A DNA stretch of 64,000 bases from Semisulcospira habei (GCA_036245525.1 BTPG01000005.1:181040838-181104837), one strand, 5' to 3'; positions 10,551 through 21,952 are shown, numbered from the stretch's first letter. Program-made: numbers and translations. The notes: generated by a model from the letters alone, not told the origin.

Positions 10551-10763
10551 TTAACTCATTGGGTCCCAGGTACGAAATCCCCACATTTTGGAGTTGTCCT
10601 CTGTGAACTGCATTACAATTTAGGAGACAGATCAACAATGATAGTTCAAGGGTGGTGCCAGAATAGCTTGGCGCCTACAGGCGCCAAGCTATTCTGGCAC
10701 CACCCTTGAACTATCATGGTCGAGCCGTATCTTGCTGTGGTGTGTCGAGACTGAATGTCTTAA
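10551..10763 (-). mobile_element. TPal-B palindromic MITE, complete
   Basis: TTAACTCATTGGGTCCCAGG at the left; the right end gactgaatgtcttaa is diverged. The palindrome at 10634-10722 (caatgatagttcaagggtgg around gcgcctacaggcgcc) is nearly perfect. Outer arms are in reverse orientation relative to 47821-48034. Confidence 0.85.
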
Positions 10764-10911
10764 CAATGATTTCAGAATTAACGTGGGTTTCAGAGTTAAC
10801 ATTGGTTTCATAATTTATAATGGGCTCGAACTTCACACTTGTCATTAAGACGGTCATTTAGGTGGCTACCGACAGGTGCTTTCATAATGCACAGTGGTTT
10901 CAGAAATCAGT

Positions 10912-10981
10912 ACACCTGTCATTAAAGATCATCATTCAGGTGGCTTCAGCCACCTGAATGATGGTCTTTAATTACAGGTGT
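10912..10981. repeat. Near-perfect 70-bp palindrome (family J)
   Basis: acacctgtcattaaagatca...tggtctttaattacaggtgt with centre ggtggcttcagccacc. Related half-arms precede it (cattaagacggtcatttagg at 10842, gacaggtgctttcataatgc). It carries internal TTAA at both stems. Confidence 0.75.
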
Positions 10982-11300
10982 TCTCAAAATGAACAATGGT
11001 TTTAGAATTTAAAATAATTGTAAGAATTTACAATGATACACAGCTTGTAGTCACTGGAGGCGACGAAATAAAAGCCAAGTCAAGCCAATTTAGATAAGAG
11101 CCAGCGACCCCAAAGCACCTCAGTCCGCAAGCTATGCATTCAGTCCTGGCGGGTGGTGACCTATACATGACGATGTTGTAGAGTCTGCGATGTACAACGA
11201 ATAGCCCGCGAGGGATTCACCAAGCGAGTTCTATCAAAGTAGTGAGTGGACGATGGGAACCGGATGATGCCCTCAATCTGAGGAGGTGGAATCAGTACGC

Positions 11301-11400
11301 ATCAGCTAGAGGCGGAGATCTTCATGAGACCCTATGTCTGCAGGCACAGAGGGGTTCATGAAGATCAATGCCTCTGTGATCAATGCCTCTATGAGATGCA
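11301..11400. mobile_element. TPal-A hairpin, degenerate
   Basis: gctagaggcggagatcttca...tgaagatcaatgcctctgtg, with a duplicated right arm end (gatcaatgcctct twice). Recognisable but much decayed. Confidence 0.5.
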
Positions 11401-11486
11401 GGGGCTCTAAAGAATTTGTGAGACTGCAGCGTCACATCAAAGTCTACGCCTGTTGCAGAGGGACCGGCTGGCCGGTCCGGGGCTTG

Positions 11487-11706
11487 TTAATCTCTTCACT
11501 TGAAGGAAAACGTGAACACGATCCAACAGCAAGAGACATAGATCCTCATGAGCTCCCGCAACTGTGTGGGCTCATGCGGATCTATCCCTCTTGCTGAGAC
11601 CAATTCGCGTCCATGTTTCTTGGACGGTTCGGCTTTTTGCTTGTTGAATGAACAAAACTTCCAGAACTGAATCAAAATATACGTACTGTGGCAGAAAAGG
11701 GGGTAA
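11487..11706 (+). mobile_element. TPal-A palindromic MITE
   Basis: TTAATCTCTTCACTTGAAGG at the left; the right end gtggcagaaaagggggtaaa is a decayed TTAA end. The palindrome at 11528-11595 is intact, and the right arm gtccatgtttcttggacggt is typical for the family. Confidence 0.8.
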
Positions 11707-11906
11707 AAACTTTGTGAATGCAGGGCAGCTCGACGGCTCTGTCTACAAGGGCTCATTACAATCTACGCCTGGTTCTTGTGGATGAAAGAGACTGCATGCT
11801 CACTGGACTGATCCAGACAGCACCGGGGAACAGATGGGTCAACAAAGGCCGTCAAGCTTAATTGCGTGGGGGGACGCTGTCCAAATGTCCACCCCTGCAT
11901 TCATCT

Positions 11907-11973
11907 GCACGAGACGTAGATCCTCATGAACCACCGCAGAATGCGGGGGTTCATGAGGATCTACGCCTCTTGC
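11907..11973. mobile_element. TPal-A hairpin core
   Basis: gcacgagacgtagatcctca around ccgcagaatgcggg and complement, ending acgcctcttgc. Flanking arms are not recognised. Confidence 0.7.
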
Positions 11974-12105
11974 TTGGGGAATTTGTATCAGTGTCAACGA
12001 AGCCCGATGGAGGTCTATTATATTACATGCGACACAGTCCTTCTGGGGCGACCTCGGTATATTACATCAACAAACCCGATCCCTCTGAATCAGTTGGGGT
12101 CGGCT

Positions 12106-12112
12106 AGAGAGA

Positions 12113-12194
<82 letters not shown>

Positions 12195-12289
12195 GAGAGG
12201 AGAGGAGAGGGGGCGGGGGTGGGGGTGGGGGGTTGGAGGGGGAAGGAGGGGTAGGGGGAGGAAGAGGGAAAAGAGGAAAAGGAGCAAGA
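12106..12289. repeat. (GA)n microsatellite and purine-rich tract
   Basis: (GA)n at 12106-12189, then aggag repeats and G-rich purine sequence to about 12289. Reading frames on both strands (RERE / SLSL proteins) are artefacts of the dinucleotide repeat. Confidence 0.95.
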
Positions 12290-12483
12290 TGTGGGGAGGG
12301 TTTGACGAATTTTCATATCACCTTCGGCAGACAGCCAAAAATAAAATGACTCCGACTCGAGCGAAATAATGCATGAATGACGATGACAATGGCATGATTT
12401 GTGATAGATGATGATGATGCCAGTGCCTATTGTCTACGTCACACGGTAATCCTCACAACACTCAACAACGAGACAGAAGGAGA

Positions 12484-12808
<325 letters not shown>

Positions 12809-13245
12809 GGAGTTCAATGATCATAAAAACGTTAAATTCCAACAAATCCTGGCACGGTAATCTTGACGAAATTCCATTTCACTTGAAAGCTGGAGTATGC
12901 CACGTAAAGAACTGAAATGAATTTGCTGAAAGCCCTACGTCAATACATCCTATCGATTCCGGCACTTTCAAGCAAGAAAAAAAAACAACAGTGTTTGAAC
13001 ATAAATTCGACCGTTCGACTCTCTAATGCTCGCCGACGCTATGTTTTCTTTTAATTTCAACATTCACATCTTCACAGAGTGTACCCCTTGGCATTCCAGT
13101 GCCAAACGATTCCGGAATCAAATGCAAAGCACTACGTAAACGTAGTGGGCAACGATCCAGGCATGATGGGTGAAGGGAAGTGGATGATTTGCCTGGCACC
13201 CACAAGTTCACATGTTCAGCACTGCGAAAAGGACCCGGGCAGTGG

Positions 13246-13365
13246 ATCGACAATGATTATTCAAGGGTAGTGTCTGATTAGCTTGGCGCTTTAGGCGCCA
13301 AGCTAATCAGACGCGACCCTTGAATAATCATTGTCGATTTATTTATTTATTTATTTATTTATGTA
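13246..13365. mobile_element. TPal-B palindrome abutting (TTTA)n
   Basis: atcgacaatgattattcaag...cttgaataatcattgtcgat around gcgctttaggcgcc (13246-13337), with few mismatches. It is followed directly by (ATTT)n to 13365. Outer arms are absent. Confidence 0.8.
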
Positions 13366-13995
13366 TTTATTATCAAATGTATACCAATTAGCAGCCTACA
13401 CTACTGACTTCACTTCAAGGCGCAAAACTAACCACTACCCTTTAGCTGGGGCCAAGTCATCTCCCATAGTGAGCTATCGTGAGCCGTCACGGAGGTTTCA
13501 CCTCACGGCTGGCGGAGGAGCTACAGGAGGCCCCACAGTTTGCAAATCCTGCGGCGTGCGCAGGCCGGAAGCCGACATAATCCTTCGTTTCAATCCATAT
13601 CCGGCGATGGGGTACTCTGTGATTTCTGCAAATGGTTTTCATCTGTCCAGTACCGCTGAATATGTTCCTTCCAATTAAGGGGACTTTCGCCCGCTCTTTT
13701 CAGATTTAAATTCCCTGCAATTCGCGCCTTTGTGGAAACTTTTGAAGAATGTGTGTGAAAAATATTCGCTCCAGCCCTCCAGAGCAATTTTCGATAAAGT
13801 GGCCATTCGTAAACGCTTACAATAATTTGCGTTGGCCAAAGTTTGCGTTCTGCAGAAGAAAAAAAAAAAAAAACGTGCGAAAAGGTGACAAGTGCCTTGT
13901 ATGAATTCAACGCCATTTTAATTGAAAATTCATTGATTTCTAAATCTTCAGATCTGTGTAGAGGTTACACAACAACACGCCCAGCAGATCACAGA
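13366..13995. other. No gene recognised
   Basis: Mixed sequence with a poly-A run (13859-13873). Frames of 108-115 codons on both strands show no motif I recognise. Confidence 0.5.
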
Positions 13996-14212
13996 TTAAC
14001 TCCTTCACTGCCGACAAAAACTTGAAGACACCATAACTGCAAGAGACATAGGTCCTCATGAGCCCCCGCGACTGCGGGGGCTCAGGAGGATCTATGCCTC
14101 TTGCCGAGATCAATGTGTATCCATGTTTCTTGGACGGTTTTGGCTTACGGTCGCTGAATGAACAAAGGTTTCAGACACACTGACGAACGTACTGTGGCAG
14201 GGAAAGGGTTAA
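13996..14212 (+). mobile_element. TPal-A palindromic MITE, complete reference copy
   Basis: TTAACTCCTTCACTGCCGAC at the left and TGGCAGGGAAAGGGTTAA at the right, 217 bp including both TTAA. Palindrome 14039-14104: gcaagagacataggtcctca around gcgactgcgggg. The right arm runs atgtttcttggacggttttg, tgaatgaacaaaggtttcag. This copy defines the family boundaries well. Confidence 0.9.
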
Positions 14213-14400
14213 TGAATTGTTTTGTACTTGTCCTCTCTAAACGAGTTTCTTTCTTTCGCTGGAATTTGCTTTGCTAAGGAAACGTTTCACATTTAGTAAA
14301 ACATGTATTTCAGAAATAAATCAAACACATGCTGTTCTGTGACCTCAAGGTTGTAAGGCCCAGAGCCGCAGACCAATACAAATATTTGCTTTATGTCAAT

Positions 14401-14992
14401 CCTTTGGCTGTCGGTAGCGCTTTTCGTGGAGATGATGCCTGCAGGAATAACGACGCTCTGTCATTCTGCAGGAATAACGACACCCTGACATCCTGCAGGA
14501 ATAACGACACCCAGACATCCTGTAGGAATAACAACACCCTGACATCCTGCAGGAATAACAAAACCCTGACATCCTGCAGGAATAACAACACCCTGACATC
14601 CTGCAGAAATAATAACACCCTGACATCCTGCAGGAATAACAGCACCCTGACATCCTGTAGAAATAACAACACCCTGACACCCTGCAGGAATAACAACGCC
14701 TTGACATCCTGCAGGAATAACAACACCCTGACATCCTGCAGGAATAACAACACCTTGACATCATGCAGGAATAACAACACCCTGACATCCTGCAGGAATA
14801 ACAACACCCTGACATCCTGCAGGAATAGCAACACCCTGACATCCTGCAGGAATAACAACACCCTGACATCCTGCAGGAATAACAACACCCTCACATCCTG
14901 CAGGAATAACAACACCCTTACATCCTGCAGGAATAACAACACCCTCACATCCTGCAGGAATCATCGCGACAAAAGCGCTACCAACATCAAAG
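14401..14992. repeat. 27-bp minisatellite inside palindromic family I element
   Basis: The left arm cctttggctgtcggtagcgc (14401) and right arm gcgacaaaagcgctaccaac (14965) are the two halves of a family I palindrome. Between them are 19 units of 27 bp (aataacaacaccctgacatc, ctgcagg) from about 14446 to 14958. Each unit ends in ctgcagg, which is the centre of the family I palindrome. Since 27 is a multiple of three, several frames stay open on both strands; I do not read them as proteins. Confidence 0.9.
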
Positions 14993-15106
14993 TACTACCC
15001 TAGATGTATTCTTGCAATAGTGATGTTCTCAGATATAATGTGGCTAGTTGGACTTTACAATTAAACAGACCAGTTATGGCAAAACCATTGCACTGGAACC
15101 CAAACC

Positions 15107-15320
15107 TTAACCCTCTCCATCCTGATACACTTTAGCATGAAATAACTTTGACTTTATAGTTCAAGGATAGTGCCAGAATATTTTGGCACCAAGAGGCGCC
15201 AAGCTGTTCTGGCGGCACCCTTGAACTAAAATGGCTGATCGTTCTCCTAATCTGTCATGTAGCCTTCATAGGACTTTAGGCAAATTTGAAAACTTTCGAC
15301 CTCGGGATGTAATGGGTTGA
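15107..15320 (+). mobile_element. TPal-B palindromic MITE, diverged
   Basis: TTAACCCTCTCCATCCTGAT at the left; the right end cctcgggatgtaatgggttga has TTGA for TTAA. The central palindrome (tatagttcaaggatagtgcc ... ggcggcacccttgaacta) has many mismatches. Confidence 0.75.
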
Positions 15321-15328
15321 TCACGTAC

Positions 15329-15390
15329 TGGGCTGTGATTCTGAACGTTACGGCCCGTAGGCAGTAAGGTCCAAAATCACAGGCCACTGC
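15329..15390. repeat. Family F palindrome
   Basis: tgggctgtgattctgaacgt...gtaaggtccaaaatcacagg around ggcccgtaggc. Same family as 53434-53500 and 61791-61858. Confidence 0.7.
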
Positions 15391-16020
15391 ACAATCTCTT
15401 TCTTAGGTCAGTGTACACGTCGCAAGAATCTTGGGCCATCAGACAAAGTTGAGTCGCAAAAATCCCTGTAGGGCAGAAAGTTGGTCCCGCGGTCAGACTC
15501 GGCCGCCAGATACGTCAAACTTTGGCTGCGATGCACGACACCGCAAAATCCTATCAGGGAAAATTGTCAGGCGGTCTCTCCCCCCAAAGGACGTTTGTTC
15601 AGGCTCAAGTCTCGCTGAACACCTCCGTGGCGTTTTCTCTGTCCTAGGATCGCAGAATTGTTCGTGTATAAGAGACTGACCCGTGCCCGTGCCAGTGCGA
15701 CAGAAATTCGTAGGCCCAAAGCCCCAGACAAAGAGTGCAGAGTCCGATCCTTGCAAGTCAGAGGTGCAAAACGTCATCGGCGCCAGAACAAACAAGTCAA
15801 TGCATTGATCCACAATGGCTGTCTTCCTCAATTTGCTGCCGCTAATCAGCCCACCCTGGTTGCCTCCCTCGATTCGCTGCCGCGGCAGCAAACCGAGGGA
15901 GACAACAAGTGTGGACAATTACTCTCACTGGCCAACTTAACAAAAAGGCATCGAATCTCACTGGTCCTTATACACAAAAACTAAAGGCATAGATTCTGTG
16001 GAGCACTTAGCCAAAACAAA
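15391..16020. other. No gene recognised; one 48-bp palindrome
   Basis: Low-repeat sequence. A near-palindrome lies at 15859-15906 (gttgcctccctcgattcgct and complement around gccgcggc). Overlapping frames of 108 and 141 codons on opposite strands have no recognisable domain. Confidence 0.5.
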
Positions 16021-16071
16021 TTAACTCTTTCGAGACGTGCCGCCTTCGTCGGCACGTCTCGAATGAGTTAA
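16021..16071. mobile_element. TPal-C micro-MITE, 51 bp, complete
   Basis: TTAACTCTTTCGAGACGTGC and gcacgtctcgaatgagttaa flank a cgccttcgtcg centre. The whole element is one palindrome with TTAA at both ends. It shares the TTAACTC-TTC end with TPal-B but has a different stem. Confidence 0.85.
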
Positions 16072-16916
16072 GCGAGCCTTCTCCTTAATTTCACGATCCC
16101 ATACAAGCCAGAGACCAAATGTCGCATAGAGAGAACTCTTTGACCATCCGCTTATCTCTCTAAAAGAAGCTTGGGTTCTGATGGGCAACAAAACGTTGAC
16201 AATCGAGTCCAGGCATAGGCTTCCACGTTCCAGTACAAGCCAAAGAAACACACAGAAGACCAGCCTCCTCTATCTGCAACTGCAAAGGCTCAAAAGAATC
16301 TATGACCCCAGCAGACCTATGAAAGACGCCGTTTGGCCAAAGGTATTTTCTTTCGTCTCTCTCTGTTTATCTGAATTTTCCCGCGGCTATGTACCGTGGC
16401 CGGCCCCGCTCTGTTTTTCTTCCGGCCTTCTTCGGCAGAAGTCGGAAATGAAAGCGCACATGTAAGAGTCGATCTAATTGGACGCTTTTCCCTCTGATGC
16501 GGGGGAAATAACCTTTGAGCGCTGATCAGAGACTAAGGTCTGCAATAAGCGGCCTGGCCTGGGCCTTAAATGCCCTTGACTACCATTGATTCTTTTATTG
16601 CCCTCCGATTTGGGGACTTGGCGTGGGCAGTTCTTTGACGAAGGCGTCTTCACCCTCATCAACGTCGAGGTATTGACGGCTGTCGCGGGTCACCGTCAGG
16701 TCGTCCCGAGGCTGATCGCGGGTGACAGTGATGAACCATCTAGATTTCCCGGCTAACTTTTCACTAATCAGGTATTGAACAAGTCTGGGAGAGTCGACAA
16801 GCTAATTAGGCGCTATTTTTTTTTACCCCTTGATTGGTGCTGACTATACGGCTCGGCGGAAAAAAAAAATCGCGTGTCTACGCATCGTTTCCGCCGAACG
16901 TGATCGTCAGCCTCAG
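16072..16916. other. No gene recognised
   Basis: A partial inverted repeat lies at 16675-16735 (gtcgcgggtcaccgtcaggt / gctgatcgcgggtgacag). Two A/T runs lie at 16818-16825 and 16860-16869. Nothing else could be assigned. Confidence 0.5.
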
Positions 16917-17129
16917 TTAACCTTTTCCCTGCCAACGGAGGTACATTTCGTTACTGAAATCTGTGTTCACTGATCGATTAAAAGCCACAACCGTCGAAAT
17001 AACATTGACGCAAAGTGGTCTCAGCAAGAGGCATAGATCCTCATGAGCCCCCGCATTCGCGGGGCCCATGAGGATCTACGCCTCTTGCAGTTAGACTACA
17101 TTCGCTTTTCTCGGCAGTGAAGGGGTTAA
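16917..17129 (-). mobile_element. TPal-A palindromic MITE, complete, minus orientation
   Basis: TTAACCTTTTCCCTGCCAAC at the left and ctcggcagtgaaggggttaa at the right. Palindrome 17024-17088 around ccgcattcgcgg. Confidence 0.9.
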
Positions 17130-18071
17130 GGGGTGAACTGACATGCTGCAGTGGATATATCTCTCGCTCCTCTGGTACATCGGTAGTACCCTAAATCTGT
17201 CATACATTATACATGTAGACAGTATTTCAAGATTCAAGATTCAAGATGACTTTATTGTTGCTGTGATAGAAAATAATCATACACAGCAAAAATTGTCTTG
17301 CCACCGCAGGTATTGCTCACATTCACTCACTCGCTCATTCCACAAATTACAATAATAAAGCTACAAAATGGACAATGACTCGGGATGGGTGAAGCCCGTC
17401 GCCAAGGCATCTAATGGCCAGCGCCAGTGGCCTCATCCCGACCCGAACCTCCCTGACTGAAACAGAATGCTAAGACAGCCCTGAACACACTAGTATATGC
17501 ACTTTTGTTAAATTCCTACTTGTCTAAAGCTAGTACATAAAAATACAAGTTAACAACAGAAACAAATTACCGTGGAAAGGAAAATAATCTCCGATCTAGG
17601 CAACATAAAACAACGGTCAAAGCAGCTACAGCGCCGGTGTTCAGAGGACACCGCCCCGACAAAGTCCGTCAACATCATTTATAACACATATCATAATGGT
17701 AGCAGTCATGAATCATTATAATGAAATAAACCAGCACTCCCGCACACAGTCATTTTCATTGGCACCCCGCTTGTTGGGAAATATCTATCAACAGCGAAGG
17801 TCGGCGGGCCAGGCAGTACTTGTGTGTGCTTCCACGCTCTCCTGTGGGGTCAGTCAGAATGAAGAAAATCTAGAACACACGTTTAATGCTTTGATGACCA
17901 AGTTATCATATAATTATATTGTCTCGGCCTCTACAGACGTCCCACATTACCCCAGCAAGCAAAGGACCCTCGGGTCGACGTCGGCCGCAGTGTGCCCGCG
18001 CACGACTGCGGATGACATCGGCCGGTTCCAGAGTCCTTGCTGAGAGTTTAGTTGCACGAGCGGGCTTAGTT
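17130..18071. other. No gene; attcaaga repeat and diverged GC palindrome
   Basis: The 17228-17260 stretch (caagattcaagattcaagat, gactttattgttgctg) resembles the antisense 3' end of a retroelement. At 17970-18030 a diverged GC-rich palindrome (cgacgtcggccgcagtgtgc / gactgcggatgacatcggcc) matches family E at 19852. Confidence 0.5.
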
Positions 18072-18135
18072 CTGCGCAAGCCACTAAGCAAGGTGCTCCG
18101 CTATAGATGAGCACCTTGCTTAGTGATTTGCGCAG
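18072..18135. repeat. 64-bp palindrome
   Basis: ctgcgcaagccactaagcaa...ttgcttagtgatttgcgcag with centre gctccgctatagatgagc. A decayed relative lies at 31013-31078 (ctgcgccagccaataagcaa). Confidence 0.75.
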
Positions 18136-18176
18136 GAAATACGCATTTCAGCACAGGTTCAGAGATTACGTTACAG

Positions 18177-18260
18177 TTCGACCGTGATAGTTCAAGGGTG
18201 GCGCCTAGAGGCACCAGCTACAGTATCACACCACCCTATCTCAAACAGGTTTGCAGTTAC
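18177..18260. mobile_element. TPal-B, degenerate
   Basis: gttcgaccgtgatagttcaa, gggtggcgcctagaggcacc and a weak right arm. The stem is largely lost. Confidence 0.5.
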
Positions 18261-18351
18261 GATTATCAGAGGAACACTTGACATCAAATTTTCACAAGAA
18301 CAATATGATCGATCTGACAAGGACTGATTGAAGCAGACGTAGTGTCAGGCC

Positions 18352-18430
18352 TTAACTCATTCCAGACGTGCCGCCACCGGATACGCGGCATAGCCGCGTA
18401 TCCTGAGGCGGCACGTCTCGAATGACTTAA
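18352..18430. mobile_element. TPal-C micro-MITE, 79 bp, complete
   Basis: TTAACTCATTCCAGACGTGC at the left and gcacgtctcgaatgacttaa at the right, centre ggatacgcggcatagccgcg. TTAA is present at both ends. Longer than the 51-bp copy because the central stem is extended. Confidence 0.85.
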
Positions 18431-19300
18431 ATTCATTCCACGAAAGTAGTCCTATTATTTTATGCAGCTCATAAAAGTTGTTCCTGACAATGGCGAAGTC
18501 CTGGTGTTCGTCCCATGACTGCAGCGAGCTTTTCACACGTGACGGTAAAAGCACTCTCTGTGAAAGTCTGTCAGTGCAGAGTAATTTGACAGGTCAAGAG
18601 CTGGCCGGGTCTCGTTGAATCTCGCCCCATGAGACTGCAATTGTTTAGCGCTATTTCTTTTGACAGTGAAAGGACAAGGCTCCAAACGGTTATTTATGCA
18701 ATCAATATTTACGTAAAATGCCCGACCGGAGTTAAATCAAACCAACGACCGTCGAGACAGTTAGAAATCAGTTTCATAAAGTTGGACAGTTTTCGTCTGG
18801 CGCAGTAAGTTAAATCCATCATGTCCTAACACACTACATCGCGGTGGCTTATAAACCAGGGGGGAGGGGGGGGGAGTGGGGGTAGAAATCGGGGGCACTG
18901 CTCCCCCCTCACTCCAAAAGAAACTGTAGAGGTGGCAAAATATGCTCTCCCCCCCCCCCCTCGCACCCCCCCCCCCACCCCGACCCCCGCCCCATTCACC
19001 CTCAATATTTTGGAAGAGTTGTTTGTTTAGAAACATTTTTTGAGAAAAAAAACAAAACATGTTTATGTTTATGTTACGTCTTCAAGAGGTTTTTATTTAG
19101 AAACATTTCAGGAGAAAAAAAAATTAATCATATACATTTTGATTGTTTATATTTTTCGATGCTTGATGATTATGGAGGCTAAAAATCATGTCAGACACAC
19201 TGCGCCCCACCCCCCCCCACCCCCCGCCCCCACCCCCATCCCCCCCCACCCCGCAACGAAAATATTTTTCAACGTTGCTGCAACGAGATGTGGATAGTGC
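18431..19300. other. No gene; G/C homopolymer-rich tracts
   Basis: G-rich tract 18859-18885, C-rich tracts 18947-18990 and 19206-19253. Frames over these tracts are low-complexity. Confidence 0.6.
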
Positions 19301-19356
19301 ATGGTAGTTCAAGGCGCCAAGCTATTCTGGCACCACCCTTGAACTGTCAATGTCGA
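19301..19356. mobile_element. TPal-B, left arm deleted
   Basis: catggtagttcaaggcgcca, agctattctggcaccaccct, ending ctgtcaatgtcgatcag. Only the right arm is complete. Confidence 0.7.
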
Positions 19357-19766
19357 TCAGTTTTCTTAAATGAAATCTAGTGTGCCATGGGTACGCAAAT
19401 GCCCGCTCGGCTACAATGATGTAGTCATGTTGCCTCCCATAATTGTATCATTTATCACCCTCAGACAGCGCTATTTTTAGTCCTGGCTTGGCCCACATTT
19501 CCGCCTCATGAATATGTATGTTCACATCAAGTCCGACAAACGACACAATTTCCCCCGCGAAATTAGTTCTTTAATCTTTGTCTCGGCGTGTTAAAGGGAC
19601 ATAGGAACATCTACAGGCAGCAAATGGGTCTATGAAAGAAATGCATCGTCTATTATTAAGAAGGGCACAGAGGTGCGCAAAGTTCTCACATAAATAAATA
19701 AACAAATAAATAAATAAATAAAATTAGCCCTACGAGTCAAGCTAAGCAGACACTTCCCACCTAGCA

Positions 19767-19851
19767 GGCAAGAGCCTGTGGTTAGTTAGTTATTTGGGTT
19801 TAACGCCGAGCAGGCGGCTAAGGCCATCTCCCGGCGGGCAAGAGCCTATGG
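19767..19851 (-). mobile_element. 56-bp mini-retroposon with 14-bp target duplication
   Basis: The insert at 19782-19837 lies between gcaagagcctgtgg (19768-19781) and gcaagagcctatgg (19838-19851), one mismatch. Same unit as at 2264, 9271 and 48864, with one extra tetranucleotide in the tail (ttagttagttatttggg on the plus strand). Confidence 0.88.
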
Positions 19852-19917
19852 GGCCGAAGTCGACCGCGGTGGGCCCGCGCACAGTAGTGCGCGGGCCCAC
19901 TGCGGTCGACATCCGCC
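19852..19917. repeat. GC-rich palindrome, family E
   Basis: tcgaccgcggtgggcccgcg...cgcgggcccactgcggtcga with centre cacagtagtg, flanked by ggccgaag / catccgcc. Nearly perfect 50-bp inner stem. Relatives lie at 17970-18030 and 21553-21620. Confidence 0.8.
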
Positions 19918-20175
19918 AGATGGCTTTTGTTTATGCGCGGACGGTCATGACCGGGAAATCTTCTTGTCAACAGAATTGAAATAGGTATCTCCCAAACAAC
20001 ACACTAAAATTATTCCTGGAGTGGCAACGTTTTGGAAACAAACATACGCATGCACAAATTGTAAGCCCTTCCCTGCTGAAAGATAAGGTCATGTAAGTTA
20101 AGGTAAGATGGGATAAGATAAGATATAAAGATGAACACATTCCAATGTTTTATTTTTTTAATAACAGTAAGACAA

Positions 20176-20303
20176 TAAACAATATCTTATCTGTTCTTAT
20201 CGTGCCTTATCTTGCCTTGCCTTGTCTGAACTTAACGTATCTTAAGTTATGTTAAGTTCAGGCAAGATAAGGCAAGATAAGAACAGACAAGATATTGCTT
20301 GTT
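20176..20303. repeat. Long AT-rich hairpin (family L)
   Basis: aacaatatcttatctgttct, gccttatcttgcc ... ggcaagataaggcaagataa, gaacagacaagatattg, centred near cgtatcttaagttatg. Stem of about 55 bp per side with short mismatches; the stem itself is made of a degenerate taagata/tgcctt repeat. Confidence 0.8.
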
Positions 20304-20499
20304 GCCATTTGCCTTACTGTCATTAAAACAATACAACATAGGACTGTGTGTTGGTGTCGTTACATTCTCACACAATGTACGGACAAACATAACAGTCAAA
20401 GCAGCAAACACTAAGAAACAAGAAATACTTTACCATGCATAAACTGTGCCCTACACACACTAAGGGAGACTTTAAAACTATGTCCCTTTAAAACTAGAC

Positions 20500-20680
20500 A
20501 ATGGGTGAACACCCAAAAAATCCAAATGCAAGAGACATAGATCCTCATGAGCCCCCGCAATTGCGGGGGCTCATGAGGATCTATGCTTCTTGCTGACGGC
20601 TGGGACTTTTGAATCAACGCTGAGCTAAACAAAGATTTCAGAAACATAAAGTGCGCACTCTGGCAGTGGAAGGGCTGAAA
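20500..20680 (+). mobile_element. TPal-A MITE, ends decayed
   Basis: Perfect palindrome 20528-20593 (gcaagagacatagatcctca around gcaattgcgggg). The right arm (caaagatttcagaaacataa, ctggcagtggaagggctgaa) is recognisable but ends CTGA instead of TTAA. Confidence 0.75.
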
Positions 20681-20969
20681 TCAAAAATTAATTCCGAATC
20701 AGCTGGCTGGCATTTTGGGCGAGGATTATACACACACTTCGCCCAAACCCCTGACCTTTTAGGTGTCTCCCTCTGGTGTCAAGTTTATCGTTGCGTGTTT
20801 TAATATTTGTTTAGTTCTGATTAACTAAGCTCTGCCGCGAAGCCCTTGCAGCTGTCGCCTGTACTGCCAGTCGTTGACACGTGACAAATTCATGTCTTTA
20901 AAAAGCGCAGCAAAATTAACGACGTACAATGCCACCAATACAAAGGTACAACGGATATGAACAGGGTCA

Positions 20970-21035
20970 GCAAGAGGCAAAGAACCTCATGAGCCCCCGC
21001 AGATGCAGGGGCTCATGAAGTTCTTTGCCTCTTGC
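20970..21035. mobile_element. TPal-A hairpin core
   Basis: gcaagaggcaaagaacctca around cgcagatgcagg and complement. The aaagaacc variant pairs with ggttcttt-type sequence on the other arm, so the change is compensated on both arms (also at 30715-30780). Confidence 0.75.
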
Positions 21036-21099
21036 GGTTACTAGGTGGTTTTCGCATTGGCGTGGCAGTGCCGAAGTCAGGTTAAATGTAGATGTGCTG

Positions 21100-21160
21100 C
21101 GTCCATTCCAGATTAACGCCACGTTGATCTGGTACAACCCTTGAACTAACACAGTCGACG
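21100..21160. mobile_element. TPal-B right-arm fragment
   Basis: cattccagattaacgccacg, then ctggtacaacccttgaacta, acacagtcgacg. Left arm missing. Confidence 0.5.
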
Positions 21161-21213
21161 AAGAATCGCAGACGGACGACGGAAGCACCAAGACTGATAA
21201 TCAGGCACCCCTC

Positions 21214-21418
21214 TTAACCCCTTCCCTGCCACTGTACGTGCATCTTGTTTCTGAAGTCCAACGACTAAACGCCAACACCGTCCAAGAAACATGGACACAA
21301 AGTGGTCTCAGCTAGAGGCATAGATCCTATGGAACCCTCGCAGTCACGAAGGCTCAGGAGGATCTATATCTCTTGCAGCTTCATCGCATTCACTTTTTAT
21401 CGGCAGTGAAGGGGTTAA
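21214..21418 (-). mobile_element. TPal-A palindromic MITE, complete, minus orientation
   Basis: TTAACCCCTTCCCTGCCACT at the left and atcggcagtgaaggggttaa at the right. The palindrome at 21311-21376 has several mismatches. Confidence 0.85.
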
Positions 21419-21552
21419 AACTTCGGCGGTCGATCAGCCTCCCGCGATCACGACTGGTCGATTATAGTTCAAAGGCGTACGCATCTTCAAAACGTGGAAA
21501 ATTTGGTGAGCTATGATCTGAAAAAAAGTGAATTCGCTGAGCAAAACATCCC

Positions 21553-21620
21553 CGGCCTGACGTAGGCATGAGCTGGCCCGCGCACTACCGTGCGCGGCCC
21601 AGCTCAGACCGACGTCGGCC
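21553..21620. repeat. GC-rich palindrome, family E
   Basis: gagctggcccgcgcactacc / gtgcgcggcccagctc with outer ggcctgacgt / gacgtcggcc. Related to 19852-19917. Confidence 0.7.
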
Positions 21621-21761
21621 AGAAGACAGTGTGCACGCTTTGGCTATTTGCTTAGTTGTGATTAAGAGTCTGATCACGGCCCGCTGTGTGTATGTGGCCA
21701 AATACACGTCCACCAAAACCAAGACGAACGTCAGTGCAAATATCAAACCCGAGAGGATTCA

Positions 21762-21809
21762 GTGGGTTGGTGGATAGGTGGGAAAGACGAAAGGGGAGGT
21801 GGGTGCGTG

Positions 21810-21859
<50 letters not shown>

Positions 21860-21952
21860 CGCGCGCACGCGTGCGCGCGTGCAAGTGTGTGTGTGTGTGG
21901 TGTGTGCGTGGAATGGGGGAAGGGGGAGGGTGTGGGTCGGGGGAGGGGAGAA
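21762..21952. repeat. (GT)n/(GC)n microsatellite and G-rich tract
   Basis: (GT)n at 21815-21854, an alternating gcgcgcacgcgtgcgcgc core at 21858-21880, then G-rich sequence. All frames here are low-complexity. Confidence 0.9.

Noticed and set aside
14329..15003. 224-codon frame with NNNTLTSCR repeats, and counterpart frames on the minus strand
   Set aside because: The unit is 27 bp, so all frames without a stop in the unit stay open on both strands. No start context or conserved family supports translation.
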